A stretch of 64,000 nt of DNA from Pseudomonadales bacterium (GTDB lineage Bacteria > Pseudomonadota > Gammaproteobacteria > Pseudomonadales > Azotimanducaceae): contig JADHNI010000001.1 in assembly GCA_016779585.1 (NCBI GenBank), positions 34,421-98,420 of the forward strand. Reading direction: 5' to 3'. Shown here piece after piece: positions 40,702 through 51,116 of the stretch. The translations under genes and the position numbers were made by a program. Numbering within the stretch: position 1 is the first letter of the stretch; each line of letters opens with the position of its first letter. A model generated the notes under the pieces. That model was not told the origin of the DNA. It saw only the letters and a program-made list of their open reading frames with translations, and did not search any database.

Positions 40702-41655
40702 ATGCCACTTAACATTCCAGACGGGCTACCCGCCATCGAGGTTCTCCGCAGAGAGAACATCTTTTGCCTGGAAAGCAGCCAGGCGAGCCACCAGGACATC
40801 CGGGCCATTCGGGTTCTGTTACTGAACCTGATGCCCAAGAAAATCGAAACAGAGATTCACCTGCTGCGCATGCTGTCCAATTCGCCGCTGCAGGTGGATG
40901 TTGAACTGCTGCGCATTACCGATAAACCGTCGAAGCACACGCCAATCGATCATATGGAAAACTTCTACAAGAGCTTTGACCAGGTGCGGGACCGAAAGTA
41001 CGACGGCATGATCATCACCGGTGCCCCGCTCGGCCAGGTACCGTTTGATGAGGTAAGTTTCTGGAACGACATGACGGAAATCATGGATTGGAGCGTCACC
41101 AATGTGACGTCGGTCATGTTCCTTTGCTGGGCTGTCCAGGCAGCGATGTACCACCTGTATGGTGTGAACAAGGTCATCCTGCCGAAAAAGATCAGCGGTG
41201 TGTATCCACATCGACTGGTAAATCCGTTGTCACCGATTGTTCGCGGATTTGATGACAGGTTTGACGCACCGCATTCACGCTACGCGGAAGTACCACTGAG
41301 CGAACTCCAGAAACTTGAAGACATCGATATCATCTCTGACTCGGAGATCGCGGGGCCATACATCTGGTGTCATCGCGATGGTCGCCACCTATTCGTCACA
41401 GGTCACTCGGAATACGAGCCCAACTGCCTGCGCGATGAATATGAGCGGGACCTTGAAGCAGGAATCGCACCAGAAATTCCTGAAAACTACTTTCCCGCTG
41501 ATGATCCCAGCCGTGAACCCATCGTTACCTGGAAAAGTCACGGCAACCTGCTTTTTAACAACTGGCTCAACTACTACGTGTACCAGCTGACGCCTTTCAA
41601 CATGGATGACATTGGTCACGTCCGAAACGATACGGGTCTCAGCGTAGCCGGATGA
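40702..41655 (+). CDS. metA: Homoserine O-succinyltransferase MetA
   Basis: This 317-residue MetA-family acyltransferase makes the first committed methionine intermediate, O-acyl-homoserine. Markers are 'MPLNIPDGLPAIEVLRREN', 'IRVLLLNLMPKKIETEIHLL', the catalytic Cys in 'VMFLCWAVQAAMYHLYG' and 'FVTGHSEYEPNCLRDEYERD'. Whether succinyl or acetyl is used cannot be read with certainty. It is preceded by a SAM-II-type riboswitch and terminator and overlaps the MATE gene by 4 bp. Confidence 0.95.
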   Translation: MPLNIPDGLPAIEVLRRENIFCLESSQASHQDIRAIRVLLLNLMPKKIETEIHLLRMLSNSPLQVDVELLRITDKPSKHTPIDHMENFYKSFDQVRDRKYDGMIITGAPLGQVPFDEVSFWNDMTEIMDWSVTNVTSVMFLCWAVQAAMYHLYGVNKVILPKKISGVYPHRLVNPLSPIVRGFDDRFDAPHSRYAEVPLSELQKLEDIDIISDSEIAGPYIWCHRDGRHLFVTGHSEYEPNCLRDEYERDLEAGIAPEIPENYFPADDPSREPIVTWKSHGNLLFNNWLNYYVYQLTPFNMDDIGHVRNDTGLSVAG

Positions 41656-43019
41656 GCGATGAACAGCTAGAGACACCGCGGCTGGTTCAAGGCAGAGTCA
41701 GCCATGGACTTCTGCGCCTTGCTGCGCCCGTTATCCTGGGCATCACGGCGAATATCGGCGCTGGCTTGCTTGAAGCTTTCTTCCTGGCACAGGTCAGCAC
41801 CGTGGCACTGGCCGCCTACAGTTTTACGTTTCCGGTCCAGGGCGCCCTGATGTCGCTGTCGCTGGGTATATCCATCGGCGTCAGCAGTGTACTGGCAAGA
41901 ACCGTGGGCGGGGGCGACATGGACCAGGTCCGACGTATCGCCAGCGACGGACTCCTGCTGGTGGCACTTGTGATGGTTGTTATGTCTGGTATTGGCCTGA
42001 TGACAATTGACCCGCTGTTCAGGGCCCTTGGCGCGGACGATACAACCCTGCCGCTGATCAGTGCCTACATGACGATCTTTTACGTGTCGTTTGTATTTAT
42101 GGCGATTCCCTCGGTCGGTGCCAATGCTCTTCGGGCTACCGGAGACGCAAGCATCTCCGGAACGATCATGGTCTCAGGCGCGATCCTGCAAATCTGCATC
42201 AGCCCATTCCTGATATTCGGGCTTGTCGGGTTGCCTGCAATGGGCCTCGAAGGTGCCGCCTGGGCGAGTCTAATTTCACGACTTATCCTGTTCGCCATCA
42301 CGATGGCAGTGTTGAACTACCGGGAACACCTCCTGACTTATGCCGGCATCTCGCTGTCAGTCATCATGCATTCCTGGCGCCGAATCATGGCTGTATCCAT
42401 CCCGGCGACAGCCACCAATCTTATAGGACCAATATCGACCGCTGTCGTGGTCAGCCTGCTTGCGGATTTCAGCCAGGAAACGGTGGCCGGTTTTGGTATA
42501 GCTTCACGAATAGAAGGTCTGTTTGTGATTCCCCTTTTCGCACTGAGCGCCAGTATTGGTCCTTTTGTTGGCCAGAACTGGGGCGCGAATCGATATGACC
42601 GGGCCAACCGGGCCATGCTCCTGTCTTTCCAGTACTCGCTTGCCTGGGGTGCACTGGTAGCTATTGTGTTGATGAGTTTTAGTCGCCAGATCGCTGGCCT
42701 GTTTGATGACAACACGGAAGTGATCGATGTCGCCTCTCACTACCTGCTGCTTGTACCGATCAGCTATGGCGCCTGGGGTGTGCTGATGATGGCGAGCGCC
42801 ATCTTCAATTCCCTGGGGAAACCGGTCTCCTCCACGATCATGTCAATCATCCGCATGTTCGCGATCTATATACCCATGGCGTTCATCGGCAAGGCACTAT
42901 TCGGACTCACAGGCATTTTCCTCGCAGCGGCAGTCTCCAACATCGTGATGGGCGTCATCGCTTACTTCTGGAACAGAAACACCTACGGTCGTTCAGGCTT
43001 GAGACCCAGCGGCGCCTGA
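41652..43019 (+). CDS. MATE family efflux transporter
   Basis: This 455-residue protein has about twelve transmembrane helices arranged as two repeats, starting 'GLLRLAAPVILGITANIGAG'. Family features include 'GANALRATGDASISGTIMVS', 'GFGIASRIEGLFVIPLFALS' and 'GPFVGQNWGANRYDRANRA'. It is an Na+- or H+-driven exporter of unknown substrate. The start overlaps the metA stop (ATGA), so its expression may also follow the SAM-responsive leader. Confidence 0.9.
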   Translation: MSDEQLETPRLVQGRVSHGLLRLAAPVILGITANIGAGLLEAFFLAQVSTVALAAYSFTFPVQGALMSLSLGISIGVSSVLARTVGGGDMDQVRRIASDGLLLVALVMVVMSGIGLMTIDPLFRALGADDTTLPLISAYMTIFYVSFVFMAIPSVGANALRATGDASISGTIMVSGAILQICISPFLIFGLVGLPAMGLEGAAWASLISRLILFAITMAVLNYREHLLTYAGISLSVIMHSWRRIMAVSIPATATNLIGPISTAVVVSLLADFSQETVAGFGIASRIEGLFVIPLFALSASIGPFVGQNWGANRYDRANRAMLLSFQYSLAWGALVAIVLMSFSRQIAGLFDDNTEVIDVASHYLLLVPISYGAWGVLMMASAIFNSLGKPVSSTIMSIIRMFAIYIPMAFIGKALFGLTGIFLAAAVSNIVMGVIAYFWNRNTYGRSGLRPSGA

Positions 43020-43087
43020 CAATTAACTCACACCCATGTCGGTGAACACCTGTTCCAGCTGGAGCCTGCAGGGCAGAAACTGCGCCT

Positions 43088-44271
43088 ATGTCTGCAGAGC
43101 TGTTTCGCAAGGAAGCAATACAGGAACTGAGTGCACGCCACCTGGATGCGCGACGGCTGAGAACGCCAATCCCGGTGATGTTTTCCGGAATAATGCTGGC
43201 GCTGCTGGTAGTTGTCGCATCGTTGCTTATCGGTTCCATGACCTATACTCGCAAGCACCTGGTCTCGGGTCAGCTGGACGAGACCAGCACCGTTGTGTTG
43301 CATGCCACAGACTTTGGCTACGTTAGCAAATTGCACGTTTCTGAAGGCGACGCTGTCCGCAAGGGCCAGGTCCTCGTCCTGGTGAGCTACCGGGATGATG
43401 AACGAAACATCCGGGTAATCCAGGAGCGTGTCGAGCAATTTTCGCAGGCTATTGAAGAATCGGAAGTTTCCTACCAGAACCAGATCACTGCTCTACTTGA
43501 AAGAAATCGCCGCATAAGTCTCAGGCAATCAATCACCCGCGAGAATATTGCGCTGCAAAGCTCCAAGATCGAAGCATTAAGCAAACAGCTTGAAAAAACG
43601 CTTAAGTTACACAAGGAAGGTTTTGTCTCAAATGTAGACTGGCTGGCGCTTAGCAACCGCTTTGTCAGTGAAAAACAGCAGGGACTCCGCCTGCAGGAAC
43701 AGCTTGTTGAGCTGCAACAGGAGGCCAGGGATATTGGACTCAAGCAGACTCTGCTGGAAGCCGAGGAAAAGGACACGCTGCTGGGTTTCAGGCTTAATCT
43801 TTCCAGGGCCAAAGAAGAATTGGAAAAAGCAAGGCGCGGGCCGTACCAGGTTCTCACGGCAAACAGGGATGGTTACATCAGTCGGGTTGAAGTTGTCGAC
43901 GGTGGTTCCGTTATACCAGGCCAGCCGATTATCTATATCAATGATCGGACCCAGGCGACCACAGCAACTCTTTTTGTTCCACCTGCTGCGACAGGCCACC
44001 TTAAAACCGGCGACACGGTTCCACTTGAACTTGAGGCTTTTCCTCTGGAGATGTTTGGCCATGTCAGTGCAGTAGTAGATCATATCCCCGCTCACACGGT
44101 GCATATGGGTCATTTGCCGATGTATCCCGTCAGGCTCCGCCTTACCCCGTCCCTTGCATAGATATCTACCTTCCTGGCATGACGGTGACAGGCCATATCA
44201 CGGCGGAAAAAAGAAACCTCGCCGCCTGGTTGTTCAGCCCACTGGGCAGGCAACTGGAGAGGATGACCTGA
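43088..44271 (+). pseudogene. HlyD-family adaptor for peptide export, frameshifted near the 3' end
   Basis: The first frame (43088-44161, 357 residues) has one N-terminal membrane helix (about 30-50), a lipoyl half ('GYVSKLHVSEGDAVRKGQVL'), a long coiled coil (about 110-240) and a second lipoyl half. It stops after 'YPVRLRLTPSLA'. The missing C-terminus of the family continues in another frame: 'DIYLPGMTVTGHITAEKRN' and 'AAWLFSPLGRQLERMT', ending at 44271. The shift equals one missing base near 44159-44160. Restored length would be 394 residues, normal for CvaA/RaxA-type adaptors. A sequencing error is possible. Confidence 0.85.
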
Positions 44272-46429
44272 TTAGCTTTCGTAACAGGAAGGTCCCTGTC
44301 GTGCTGCAGGCCGAACGTCACGAATGTGGCCTCGCCTGCGCAGCGATGATACTTGCCAGCCATGGTTGTCATATCCCGATGCGTGAGCTTCGGGGTAAAA
44401 CCAGCTCGTCGAAGATGCTTTCTCTGAAGGACCTGGCTTCCCTGTTTGGTGACTATGGACTGTTATCCCGGAACCTGCGGTGCGAACCGGCGGATCTAGG
44501 GGGAATCGAGCTACCGGCGATCCTTCATGTCGACATGAATCACTATGTCGTACTTGAAAGAATTCACCGATTTGGGGTGGATGTCGTCGACCCTGGATCA
44601 GGCCGACTATCGCTCTCCTGGGAGATACTCAGTCGGCGCTTCACCGGAGTGGTTCTTGAACCCAGCGTTGGCAGTAGTTTCAGAAGGCTGGGAACTGAAA
44701 CCCGTTACACCATCTGGCCCTTGCTAAAGGGATTTCCGACCGGCGAGCTCAAAACCAGTTTGGTCGCGGTACTTATCCTAAGTGTTCTGATTCAGTTGTT
44801 TGCTCTGGCGACACCCTTCTACCTGCAGGTAATGATCGACGAAGTCCTGATGGTCAATAACCTGGAGATGATCACAGTGGTAGTTTCAGCTTTTCTGCTG
44901 GTTTACCTGGTTTCCACTGCAACACAATTTGTGCGCGGCGTCCTGGTGCTTATGGTCGGGACCCGGCTCTCGTTTATGCTGGCAGCGGGCATGATGCGAC
45001 GAGTAATGAACATCAGCTTGTCCTACTTCAGGGTAAGAACAGTCGGAGATATCGCTTCACGTTTTGGATCTCTCCATCCTGTGCAGCAGTTTTTGACCGA
45101 GAACATGACAAGTTCGTGGACCTGCTGATGGTGTTCACGACGACTGTCATGCTGTTGTGCTTCTCAGTCAAGATTGCACTATTGGTTATTGCTGGAAGCG
45201 GACTCTACCTCTGTATTCAATACGGTCTGCTACAACCCTATCGGCGATATCAGCATGAATTCCTGATCACTGACGCCGAATTGCAGACGCATTTTATAGA
45301 AAGCATCCGGGCTATCGAAACAACCCGACACTACGAGGCTGCAGAACAGCAGCTGCAGGATTTCCTGGGCCGGACAGCGGATTCGCTGAACGCTTCCCTG
45401 AACGCCCGTAAGTGGTCTCTTGTCTCGGAAATCACGCAATACCTGCTTATGGGGGTAATCGCGGTATTTGTAGTAGCTATGGCCGTACAGGATGTAACTC
45501 GAAGCAACATATCACTTGGAATGCTCTACATGCTGACCGCATATTCTTCGCACCTGACAAGTGCGATGGTTTCGCTCACGGCGGGATGGCAGAGTTACCT
45601 CATGCTCTCGCTGCACGCCCAACGACTCTCCGATCTCATCGAAGCGGAACAGGACGAAAGAATCCCCGTAAAACTGGCGGCACCACTCAGATCCCTCGAA
45701 TGCCGAAATCTCTCTTTCCGACGAGAGAACCAGTTAGTTTTCAACAACGTTTCCTTTCACCTCGCAGCGCCGCAATCACTCGCCATTGTGGGCGCATCCG
45801 GCTCGGGCAAAAGCACGTTGCTTTCCATAATCCTGGGAGAGGCAACAGCTTCGCATGGCGGTGTTTGGATAAACGGGCAGCCACTGTTACGTGGCCAGAA
45901 TCCAACGGGCATCATATCGTCGCTGTTACCAACAGATCGGCTGATTCGTGGCTCGGTTCTGGATAACATCACATACCTCGACACCCGTGTTGATCAGAAT
46001 CGAATGATCAGGTCAGCCACGGTCTGCGGTATTCATGAACACATCATGATGCTGCCACTGGGATACCAGGAAAGGCTAAGCGAAGAGGATTGCCCGCTGT
46101 CTTCCGGCCAGAAACAAAGACTGCTGCTGGCCAGGGCACTCTACCGACGGACACGACTGCTGATACTGGATGAAGCTACCAGTCACCTTGACGAAGCTTC
46201 GGAAATTACACTCATGAAACGAATTCTGGCACTGCCAAGAATGTGTGTTTACGTCACGCATAGAGATTCGGTCGCACAACTTGCCGACAGGGTAATCAGG
46301 TTGGATGAACAGGCCGATCAACCACCCGTATCGACCTGTCCTTCACCCGCCGGCGTTTCCGGCGAACGGGTAAGCGGGAACACCAGCGCCAGCCACAATA
46401 CGGCCATCGCAAATCCTATGGCGAGGTAG
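44268..46429 (+). pseudogene. C39-peptidase-containing ABC exporter (PCAT), frameshifted
   Basis: Frame one, ending at 45128, has the C39 peptidase (Cys in 'ERHECGLACAAMILASHG', His in 'MNHYVVLERI', Asp in 'DVVDPGSG') and the first membrane helices. Frame two, open from before 45116 to 46429, has the remaining helices, Walker A 'GASGSGKS', signature 'LSSGQKQRLLLARAL' and 'LLILDEATSHLDEASE'. The frames join by restoring one base near 45105-45115, giving about 720 residues, the usual PCAT length. No ATG fits the start; CTG 44268, overlapping the adaptor stop with GGAGAGG upstream, is the best candidate. Such exporters cleave and export double-glycine leader peptides; none was found nearby. Confidence 0.85.
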
Positions 46430-47565
46430 TAATTGTTCATGGCCACCCCTGCCTTCTGCAGCAACACAATGGCGACACTGGAACCGCCCTTGCCAGTCCG
46501 ATAACCAAAGACATCAATGACCTCTTTCGCGCGGTAACGTTCATCGAACCCAAGGGGTACATAGAGCACCTCCTTCGCCGCGCGGAACACTGAATAGTCA
46601 AAAGCCTTGAACAGGAAGAAGGCGGTGCCCACAGTAAAAACGTTCGGTTCCATGATAGCCAGGCTGATCGCTACCAGGTGGATCAGCGGCATCATGAGGT
46701 GAATCCAGCGGATTGCAATGAAACTCATCAGGAGCGGCGCAAGGATAAATTGCAGCACAAGAACGGAAGTGTTCAGGGTTCCCCAGAACCAGCCCTGGAA
46801 AGCCGTTTCCTCGTCCGGGCGTCCGGTATATTCCAGTGAAAGCAGCTCCTGGAACTTGAAATCCAGAACCGCTGCGATCACCTGGCTCGACAGCACAATT
46901 GCGATCAGGCTGACCAGCACCGGATTTTCCCGAAAGAGCGACAGTGCCAGGTGACCGTGACTTTCCTGCTTCGTGGGCACTTCGGGTTCACCGTGAATCC
47001 TGTAGGTGAAGTCTGATACGAGCGCTGCAGGTAAAAGCGCAACAGCCGCCAGCAGAACCATGGTCTCGGTACCTAGTGATTCAGCTGACATACCCACAAG
47101 GGTGCCACCGATGGCGCCGCCAATCCCGGCGATGCCCGTGACGGGACCATTTACCCTGCGGGCGGTCTGCGGGGACACCGAGGAGTTGATGTAGCTCCAG
47201 TACTGCTCAATCAGCAGCACGATATAAAATTCCTTAAACAGGAACAGAACGGGCGTAATCGTCTTGCTGCCGGTCTGGAGTATCAGGTAGCAGGCCAGGA
47301 TAACCGAGGCTGAACCAAGGGAGGTAACCAGCAGCGTTCTTCGAGGACCGAGCTGACTGAGAATCCATCCATAGAGGGCAACACCGGCAAAAACAACGAC
47401 GGGCATTGCCGCCATGACCAGGGGCAGGTTCTCTGCACCATAGGCATTCTTGAACAGTACCGTGGAGGCACTGCGAATAAACTCGTAACCCGCCAATGTG
47501 AACAATGCGGATGCAGCCATCATCGCAGCAACGCGATATTCAGCATTAGTCTGGTTCATGATCAA
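46318..47565 (-). CDS. ATP/ADP-translocase-like (NTP/NDP exchange) MFS-type carrier
   Basis: This 415-residue protein has about twelve transmembrane helices. '[20 protein letters not shown]' followed by '[15 protein letters not shown]', and '[20 protein letters not shown]' with '[17 protein letters not shown]', match the TLC/AAA ATP:ADP antiporter family. Outside intracellular parasites such relatives are of unknown substrate. Its 3' end overlaps the exporter pseudogene's 3' end by 112 bp on the opposite strand. Confidence 0.75.
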   Translation of the reverse strand: MIMNQTNAEYRVAAMMAASALFTLAGYEFIRSASTVLFKNAYGAENLPLVMAAMPVVVFAGVALYGWILSQLGPRRTLLVTSLGSASVILACYLILQTGSKTITPVLFLFKEFYIVLLIEQYWSYINSSVSPQTARRVNGPVTGIAGIGGAIGGTLVGMSAESLGTETMVLLAAVALLPAALVSDFTYRIHGEPEVPTKQESHGHLALSLFRENPVLVSLIAIVLSSQVIAAVLDFKFQELLSLEYTGRPDEETAFQGWFWGTLNTSVLVLQFILAPLLMSFIAIRWIHLMMPLIHLVAISLAIMEPNVFTVGTAFFLFKAFDYSVFRAAKEVLYVPLGFDERYRAKEVIDVFGYRTGKGGSSVAIVLLQKAGVAMNNYYLAIGFAMAVLWLALVFPLTRSPETPAGEGQVDTGG

Positions 47566-47642
47566 CCCCCGGTTCTGAACTTGACATACACGGCGTAAAT
47601 CCGCAAATTGCCCGCTTTTTCACAGCCGGAATAACCCAAAAG

Positions 47643-48806
47643 ATGCCCAGCAGTAAACCAAGCGCCAAGCCAGCAAATCCCAGGTTTTCATCAGGTCCGA
47701 CCAGCAAGCGACCGGGCTGGTCCCTGGACAACCTGAATGTTGATTCACTGGGCAGGTCTCACCGTGCGAAACAACCTAAAGCCCAGCTCAAGAAAGTGAT
47801 CGATGAGAGCAAGCGCATCCTGGGGATTCCAGATGACTACCTTGTTGCGATCGTGCCAGCTTCCGATACAGGTGCATTCGAGATGGCCATGTGGACGATG
47901 CTGGGAGAACGGGGGGTTGATGTGCTTGCCTGGGAAAGTTTCGGTTCCGGCTGGGCCAGCGATATCAAGTCACAGCTGAAACTCGACGACGTTCGTCTCA
48001 TGGAAGCACCTTACGGCGAGCTTCCGGACTTAAGCAAAGTAGATACGGATCGTGATGTCATCTTCACCTGGAACGGCACAACTTCAGGAGTGCGCGTGCC
48101 AAATGGCGACTGGATCTCGGATAATCGTAAAGGCCTGACCTTCTGTGACGGGACTTCGGCTGTGTTTGCCATGGATATCCCATGGCAGAAGCTCGACGTG
48201 GTCACCTGGAGCTGGCAGAAAGTCCTTGGCGGCGAAGCAGCGCATGGCATGCTGGCGCTGTCCCCCAGGGCTGTGGAACGGCTTGAAAGTTACACCCCCG
48301 CCTGGCCACTGCCAAAAATCTTCCGCCTGGCCAAAAAAGGCAAGGTCAGCCTGGACCTGTTTGAAGGAGCAACGATCAACACACCTTCGATGCTCGCTGT
48401 GGAAGACCAGCTGGACGCGCTCGCCTGGGCAGACGATATTGGCGGCCTTGCAGCACTGATTGCACGTTCGGAAAGCAACCTGAAGGTAATCAGCGACTGG
48501 GTCGAAAAGAACGACTGGATTGATTTCCTGGCGCAGGACACAGCCAACAACTCATCCACCTCTATCTGCCTGTCTATCGTTGACGACTGGTTCTCATCCA
48601 AGATCGAGGATGAGCAGCGAGCGCTGATCAAGGAGTTGGTAGCGAGCCTCGAAGCTGAAGGTGTTGCCCTGGATATTGGCGGTTATCGCGATGCTCCTCC
48701 CGGATTACGAATCTGGGGTGGTGGCACGGTAGAATCTTCAGACATTGAAGCTCTCCTGCCATGGCTGGAATGGGCTTTTGATACGATAAAGGCAGATAAC
48801 CAGTAG
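47643..48806 (+). CDS. Phosphoserine aminotransferase-like enzyme (SerC type 2)
   Basis: This 387-residue class V aminotransferase resembles the alphaproteobacterial/Methanosarcina-type SerC, with '[12 protein letters not shown]', '[19 protein letters not shown]', the PLP Lys in '[16 protein letters not shown]' and '[14 protein letters not shown]'. It would convert 3-phosphohydroxypyruvate to phosphoserine; ThrH (31.2 kb) could then make serine. A TTGACA at 47581 lies upstream without a clear -10. The gene appears to head the row to tctA, 11 bp before the SMP-30 gene. Confidence 0.8.
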   Translation: MPSSKPSAKPANPRFSSGPTSKRPGWSLDNLNVDSLGRSHRAKQPKAQLKKVIDESKRILGIPDDYLVAIVPASDTGAFEMAMWTMLGERGVDVLAWESFGSGWASDIKSQLKLDDVRLMEAPYGELPDLSKVDTDRDVIFTWNGTTSGVRVPNGDWISDNRKGLTFCDGTSAVFAMDIPWQKLDVVTWSWQKVLGGEAAHGMLALSPRAVERLESYTPAWPLPKIFRLAKKGKVSLDLFEGATINTPSMLAVEDQLDALAWADDIGGLAALIARSESNLKVISDWVEKNDWIDFLAQDTANNSSTSICLSIVDDWFSSKIEDEQRALIKELVASLEAEGVALDIGGYRDAPPGLRIWGGGTVESSDIEALLPWLEWAFDTIKADNQ

Positions 48807-48817
48807 CGGGCAATCTT

Positions 48818-49729
48818 ATGACTGAAATCACCGAAATCACATCTGGCCTGAAATTCCCTGAAGGACCCATCGCCATGCAGGATGGCTCGGTGATTGTTGT
48901 CGAAATCGCACGCGGCACACTCAGCCGTGTACAACCCAACGGCGATATCGAGGTGATTGCCGAGACCGGTGGCGGACCTAACGGCGCAGCCATTGGTCCT
49001 GATGGTGCCTGCTATATCTGCAACAATGGCGGGTTTATCTGGCATGAAAGCAGTACCGGCCTGCTCTTTCCCGGTCATCAACCACCAGATTATTCCGGTG
49101 GACGAATAGAACGAGTCGACCTAGATACGGGAGAGGTTTCGGTACTTTACACCGAATGTGACGGCATAGCGCTCCGCGGACCGAATGACATTGTGTTTGA
49201 TCGTGAGGGTGGGTTCTGGTTTACCGACCATGGCAAAACCCGTGAGCGGGACCGCGATCGAACCGGCGTGTTTTACGCGAAAGCTGACGGCTCCTACATC
49301 ACCGAGGCTATCTTCCCCCTGGAAGCTCCGAATGGCATTGGGCTTTCTCCTGATGAGCAGACGTTGTACGTTGCAGAAACACCGACAGGCAGACTCTGGG
49401 CCTATCCCATCTCGGCGCCAGGAGAAATCGACGGTTCAGTCAGAGGTACCATGCTGGCGCAATTGCCCGACTATCACATGTTTGATTCACTGGCGGTCGA
49501 CGCACACGGCAATGTTTGCGTGGCGACCCTGATTACCGGTGGTATCACTATACACTCGCCTGATGCTTCATCAGCCAGGCTGGTTCCCATGCCGGATGTC
49601 CTGACCAGCAATATCTGTTTCGGTGGTGAAGACCTGAACACCGCTTACATCACGCTATCCACAACTGGGCGCCTGGTAGCCTGCGAATGGGAAACTGCCG
49701 GGCTGCCGCTTAACTTCCTGAACACGTGA
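48818..49729 (+). CDS. SMP-30/gluconolactonase-family protein
   Basis: This 303-residue six-bladed beta-propeller lactonase-like protein has 'GLKFPEGPIAMQDGSVIVVE', 'GGGPNGAAIGPDGACYICNN', 'RGPNDIVFDREGGFWFTDHG' (metal-binding Asn and Asp) and 'LEAPNGIGLSPDEQTLYVAE'. The first blade Glu, the Asn and the Asp of the divalent metal site are present. The substrate is unknown. It overlaps tctC by 4 bp, suggesting that it processes a compound taken up by the neighbouring transporter. Confidence 0.85.
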   Translation: MTEITEITSGLKFPEGPIAMQDGSVIVVEIARGTLSRVQPNGDIEVIAETGGGPNGAAIGPDGACYICNNGGFIWHESSTGLLFPGHQPPDYSGGRIERVDLDTGEVSVLYTECDGIALRGPNDIVFDREGGFWFTDHGKTRERDRDRTGVFYAKADGSYITEAIFPLEAPNGIGLSPDEQTLYVAETPTGRLWAYPISAPGEIDGSVRGTMLAQLPDYHMFDSLAVDAHGNVCVATLITGGITIHSPDASSARLVPMPDVLTSNICFGGEDLNTAYITLSTTGRLVACEWETAGLPLNFLNT

Positions 49730-50688
49730 TTCGACTACTGACGACAGCACTGCTGTGCCTGGTGATGCCCCTGGCGGGTTCTGCCAGTGAGTTGATGCCT
49801 CGGGTTCATTTCCTGATTCCCGCCGGGCCCGGCGGCGGCTGGGATGGTACTGCGCGAGGCATTGGTGAGGCATTGCAGAAGTCGGGAATGGTTGAAGATG
49901 TTTCTTACGAAAATCTTTCCGGTGGCGGCGGTGGACGTGCCATAGCGAAACTTATTGAAACAGCTGAACGACAACAGAACACCCTGTTGATCAGTTCCAC
50001 CCCCATTGTTGTGCGCTCTTTGCAGGGTATCTTCCCTCAATCCTTCAGGGACCTGCGGGTTATAGGGTCCGTGATCGCTGATCATACGGCTATCCTGGTT
50101 AAAGCAGACTCCCCTTTCGGCTCATTCAGGGAGCTCTCGGCGGCTTACAACAGTAACCCGGGGAACGTTAAGGTTGCCGGTGGTTCCGTTCGCGGCTCTA
50201 CAGACCACTTTGTAATCGCCCGTGCCCTCCAGCTTGGCGGCGGCAATCCCAGGTCTGTTGTTTATGTGCCTTACGACGGTGGCGGTAAAGCCATGGCTGG
50301 ACTGCTGACTGGAGAGACCACGGCACTGTCGACCGGGCTGTCAGAAGCCATCGATATGCATCGTGCCGGTGAAGCAAGAATCCTGGCAGTCACGGCGCCG
50401 CAAAGACTGCCCGAGATTCCAGGGGTACCGACACTCATGGAACAGGGCATCGCTTTCTCCTTTGCAAACTGGCGTGGATTTTTTGCGGCGCCCGGGCTTT
50501 CGGCTGCCAGCTATAACAAGATGATCAACACGGTAGCGTCAGTCACAGAAACTGAAGCCTTCGAAGAGGTCAGGAAAAGGAACGGCTGGACCCGGCTCAG
50601 CCTGACCGACCAGGCGTTCTATGAGTTCCTTGAAGCCCAGGAAGCTGAGATAGGTACCCTTATGCGGGAACTCGGTTACCTGCGATGA
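49726..50688 (+). CDS. tctC: Tripartite tricarboxylate transporter substrate-binding protein (TctC/BugE-like)
   Basis: This periplasmic protein of 320 residues starts with GTG and has a signal peptide (cut near 'AGSA'). The Bug/TctC fold is shown by 'FLIPAGPGGGWDGTARGIGE' at the N-terminus and 'VAGGSVRGSTDHFVIARALQ' in the middle. It captures a carboxylate-type ligand and delivers it to TctAB. The ligand is unknown. Four-base overlaps join it to the SMP-30 gene and tctB. Confidence 0.85.
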   Translation: MIRLLTTALLCLVMPLAGSASELMPRVHFLIPAGPGGGWDGTARGIGEALQKSGMVEDVSYENLSGGGGGRAIAKLIETAERQQNTLLISSTPIVVRSLQGIFPQSFRDLRVIGSVIADHTAILVKADSPFGSFRELSAAYNSNPGNVKVAGGSVRGSTDHFVIARALQLGGGNPRSVVYVPYDGGGKAMAGLLTGETTALSTGLSEAIDMHRAGEARILAVTAPQRLPEIPGVPTLMEQGIAFSFANWRGFFAAPGLSAASYNKMINTVASVTETEAFEEVRKRNGWTRLSLTDQAFYEFLEAQEAEIGTLMRELGYLR

Positions 50689-51116
50689 TTCGCGTCACCG
50701 GGGTGTTTTTCGCCCTTCTGTTTCTTGGCTATGGCTATTCGGCAACTGGTATCCAACTGGATTACTGGTCCGAAGAAGAGACGTTCAACGCCAGAACTTT
50801 TCCGTACATGATTGCCATCGGCGGCTGCTTCTTTGGGGTGTTTCTGGCGCTGGTACCGGTTAAAGCGGAACCAGTGGATCTGGAGATACGCAATGCAACG
50901 GCGCTGTACCTCATCCTTCTGATGCTGGCTTACAGTTACCTGCTCGAACCACTGGGTTTCCCGATGGCGACCACAGCTTTTCTGGCTTGTGCTTTCCTGG
51001 TCCTTGGTGAACGTCCAACAATCCTGATCGGCTGCGTCAGTTTGGGGCTCACGGCCTTCATCTGGGCAACCATGAGCGCGCTTGGTATCTATCTGGATAC
51101 GGGGTTACTGAGATGA
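50685..51116 (+). CDS. tctB: Tripartite tricarboxylate transporter small membrane subunit (TctB)
   Basis: This 143-residue protein has four hydrophobic segments, as in the DUF1468/TctB family, including 'LEPLGFPMATTAFLACAFLVLG' around residues 87-108 in the third. It is identified mainly by its size, topology and position between tctC and tctA, with 4-bp overlaps at both ends. Confidence 0.8.
   Translation: MIRVTGVFFALLFLGYGYSATGIQLDYWSEEETFNARTFPYMIAIGGCFFGVFLALVPVKAEPVDLEIRNATALYLILLMLAYSYLLEPLGFPMATTAFLACAFLVLGERPTILIGCVSLGLTAFIWATMSALGIYLDTGLLR

Noticed and set aside
43036..43326. Cys-rich small frame just upstream of and overlapping the HlyD gene, considered as a peptide substrate of the exporter
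   Set aside because: It has no double-glycine leader pattern, overlaps the real adaptor gene out of frame, and its composition looks like a frame shadow.
45116..46429. Treating the second half of the exporter as a separate stand-alone ABC ATPase gene
   Set aside because: It begins in the middle of the membrane domain with a GTG lacking a ribosome binding site and joins perfectly to the upstream frame by one base.
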